From the NCBI RefSeq assembly GCF_001640805.2, contig NC_066852.1:6184194-6248193 (forward strand): a DNA stretch of 64,000 bases, in the 5' to 3' direction. Both the position numbers and the translations under genes were made by a program. Shown here in pieces: positions 49,030 through 64,000 of this stretch; the first letter of the stretch is position 1, and every line of letters begins with the position of its first letter. Origin of the DNA: Lates calcarifer (taxonomy: Eukaryota; Chordata; Actinopteri; Centropomidae). Below the pieces are notes generated by a model. That model had not been told where the DNA came from and did not search any database. It saw nothing but the letters and a program-made list of their open reading frames with translations.

Positions 49030-50425
49030 GTAAGCCTCATGCTCAAATATCCTCTACTGTAAATGGTGGAGGCACAGTGAGGGGCTGTTAAGATGGAAGA
49101 CCTCGGCTTCTTAAATAGGTTGATGCCTGTTTACTCTCGCTGTTTATTCATTCATCTTTCAACCTCCCATACATCCCCAGTATATCACATCAGACAGCTT
49201 CGGATGTTTTAGGATAAAATACGCGATGGTTATTTTTCTGCATTAAAAAAAAAAAAAAAAATTGGAGTTAAACATAACTTGGGCACTCGGACTTGATCAG
49301 AGACTGTTCATTGTGCAAACTGTTGCTTCAATCCTCGGGAGCACTACCGCACCCCTACTTTTTTGGGGGAGGGGGGTGTGTGTGTGGAGGGGGGGGTAGC
49401 AGTGCGTGGGGTCCGCATCAGTAGGAGAGGCCTGACATGAAAAGTGGAGCTGAAGGGCATGACAGTGTGTGACGGCCACCGAGACAAGGAGGCATTAGTG
49501 GATATCATCGGATGTGAAGGGGGGGGGGGGGGGGGGACTCAGTCTGTGAGGCATCTATTGGGGAGTGTGCAAACGTACTGGCTGCTGTTACACAGCAACT
49601 TCTATAAGCTGCCAGTATAATCAGCTGTGTCAAAGAGGGGGCTCGCAAGAGACCGTCGCGTCAGAAAGAGACGGGAAAATACCCACTCACATGAGCAGGT
49701 CACTTCCTCTCTCTTCAGTCAAACTACCAGGCTTCATAACACACTGTGGATACCAGGGTGCTTTACATCCTAATTATCCAGAAATCTTCAGCGTCTCATC
49801 TTTGCACGTTTTTCATTCACCACTTATCCATCTCTCCACAGATGAGGCCAGAGATGGTCTGCATACTGCTATGATAATCCCCATTTCATAAGCGCCCATA
49901 ATGCGCTCTCCAGACAGTTTTTATCACATGATGTCATTTTACTGTGATAACTGAGACTTAAATTGTGAAGCTGGGAGATATTGCCAGTGTTAAATTAAAT
50001 ATAATCTGACAGTACAGGAATTAAAAATGAAATCTCTGCACTGAAAGAGAATCCATTTTCAAAAGTCCTTTTTAGTAAAGGTTAATGCAGTATCCTAATT
50101 TTAAGAGACTGATTAATGAGATATGAGAGCACAATCCCAGCACGCAGATGAACCAGGAATGACAGAAATAGCAGAACACAACTTGAGGCAGGGTTTTGAG
50201 TTAAAAAACAAGAGGCACAAATGAAAGCAGCGAAGCAGCAGACGCCAAGGGACGCGTTGCAACATGCTGCAAGACAGAAACACAAGCCCATATGTCACTA
50301 TGAGCTGTGCGTCTAATCCGCCAGACATATAGTTACCTTCCCTTTGAATGTGCTCACATGCAAAGACATACACTTGTTTAACTTTAAACCTAGCTGTTTG
50401 TGCTTTTTCTGATTTTGTGCCTCAG
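49030..50425 (+). other. wscd1: wscd1 5' UTR intron candidate with G-runs
   Basis: Between candidate donor and acceptor. Holds an A-run at 49244-49260, three G-runs at 49365-49396 and an uninterrupted run of 18 G at 49519-49536. No further coding sequence seen. Confidence 0.4.
49519..49536. repeat. Poly(G) run of 18
   Basis: Uninterrupted G homopolymer in the putative 5' UTR intron of wscd1. Confidence 0.95.
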
Positions 50426-50685
50426 CTTTTCCTCAAGGATCATCCTGGAATCAGCGACCACAGCCTTGGATACTGCATCCCTCTCTTCCGTAGCACATTC
50501 ATTGTTCCCGCGCTGCTGTTGGACACTGTGGCAATGAAGGACCCAGACATGATGTGTACACCATTGCCAGATAATGCCACTTTTTCTGAGATTATGAAGT
50601 TGTAAGTAGGTTACAGATCCATCCTCTTGTTCCTAATCCATGAAATGGCCTTCCACTGAGGTGAGAGACGGTAAACCGTGTGGGA
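50426..50685 (+). other. wscd1: wscd1 5' UTR part of the ATG exon (candidate)
   Basis: Starts after an acceptor-like CTGATTTTGTGCCTCAG and runs to the ATG. Inside lies a strong donor-like TTGTAAGTAGG (GTAAGT at 50602) with TTACAG shortly after, so alternative splicing in the 5' UTR is possible. One frame is open until just past this donor, but the encoded peptide is not recognised. Confidence 0.35.
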
Positions 50686-63904
<13,219 letters not shown>

Positions 63905-64000
63905 TGATCTCAAAGGTCACAAATGCCTGGTCCAGCAGGGGTTTGTGAGAGGGACGTTATTCACCGAGTGCTCTGTGGGGAACAGACACACACTGGCTGA

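Noticed and set aside
50348..50605. Separate small protein gene upstream of wscd1
   Set aside because: Peptide not recognised; the interval is more simply 5' UTR or optional UTR exon of wscd1.

Overview
This window is nuclear DNA from a vertebrate, most likely a percomorph-type ray-finned fish. The reasons are spliced genes with GT-AG introns, AT-rich intergenic DNA full of CA, TA and CT microsatellites, and many repeats that look like common teleost families (tRNA-derived SINEs, hAT-like and TA-flanked MITEs). I see no prokaryotic gene, CRISPR array or operon. Only two protein-coding genes can be defended, both on the + strand. The species call is inference.

Gene 1 is bhlha9, a single-exon class A basic helix-loop-helix factor (CDS 9939-10811, 290 aa). 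Its bHLH block is nearly identical to mammalian BHLHA9. A TTTTAAAA promoter candidate lies upstream and a 3' UTR of about 600 bp ends near an ATTAAA signal at 11401. Gene 2 is wscd1 (sialate:O-sulfotransferase 1). Eight coding exons run from 50686 to 63904 and join, with consistent splice phases, into a 573-aa type II membrane protein: cytosolic tail, signal anchor, two WSC domains and a PAPS-dependent sulfotransferase domain ending at the stop. A GA-tract plus TATATAA promoter candidate and a non-coding first exon lie at about 48.85-49.03 kb. In human both genes are on 17p13, so their linkage here fits conserved synteny. Nothing suggests they act in one pathway.

Layout: 1-9.5 kb is intergenic, with old repeats, a 648-bp hAT-type element with an exact 8-bp target duplication (2252-2899), and a repeat-poor conserved-element candidate near 7.1-7.7 kb. 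9.5-11.4 kb is bhlha9. 11.4-48.5 kb is a gene desert holding a cluster of TA-flanked MITEs (21.27-21.95 kb), an LTR-like remnant (23.67-24.16 kb), hAT-like MITEs, long microsatellites, a minisatellite split by a SINE (46.38-46.83 kb), and repeat-poor blocks (about 25.9-26.4, 29.2-29.7 and 31.8-32.3 kb) that could be regulatory. 48.5-64 kb is wscd1, with a 5.7-kb first coding intron full of repeats.

The less expected structures are three perfect short inverted repeats with 19-28 bp arms and 4-7 nt loops, a 47-bp AP-1-containing motif duplicated between two wscd1 introns (42/47 identity), the SINE-split minisatellite and G-runs downstream of the wscd1 first exon. I found no convincing new biological system. 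Repeat family names come from memory of teleost repeats plus in-window comparison and were not checked against a database.
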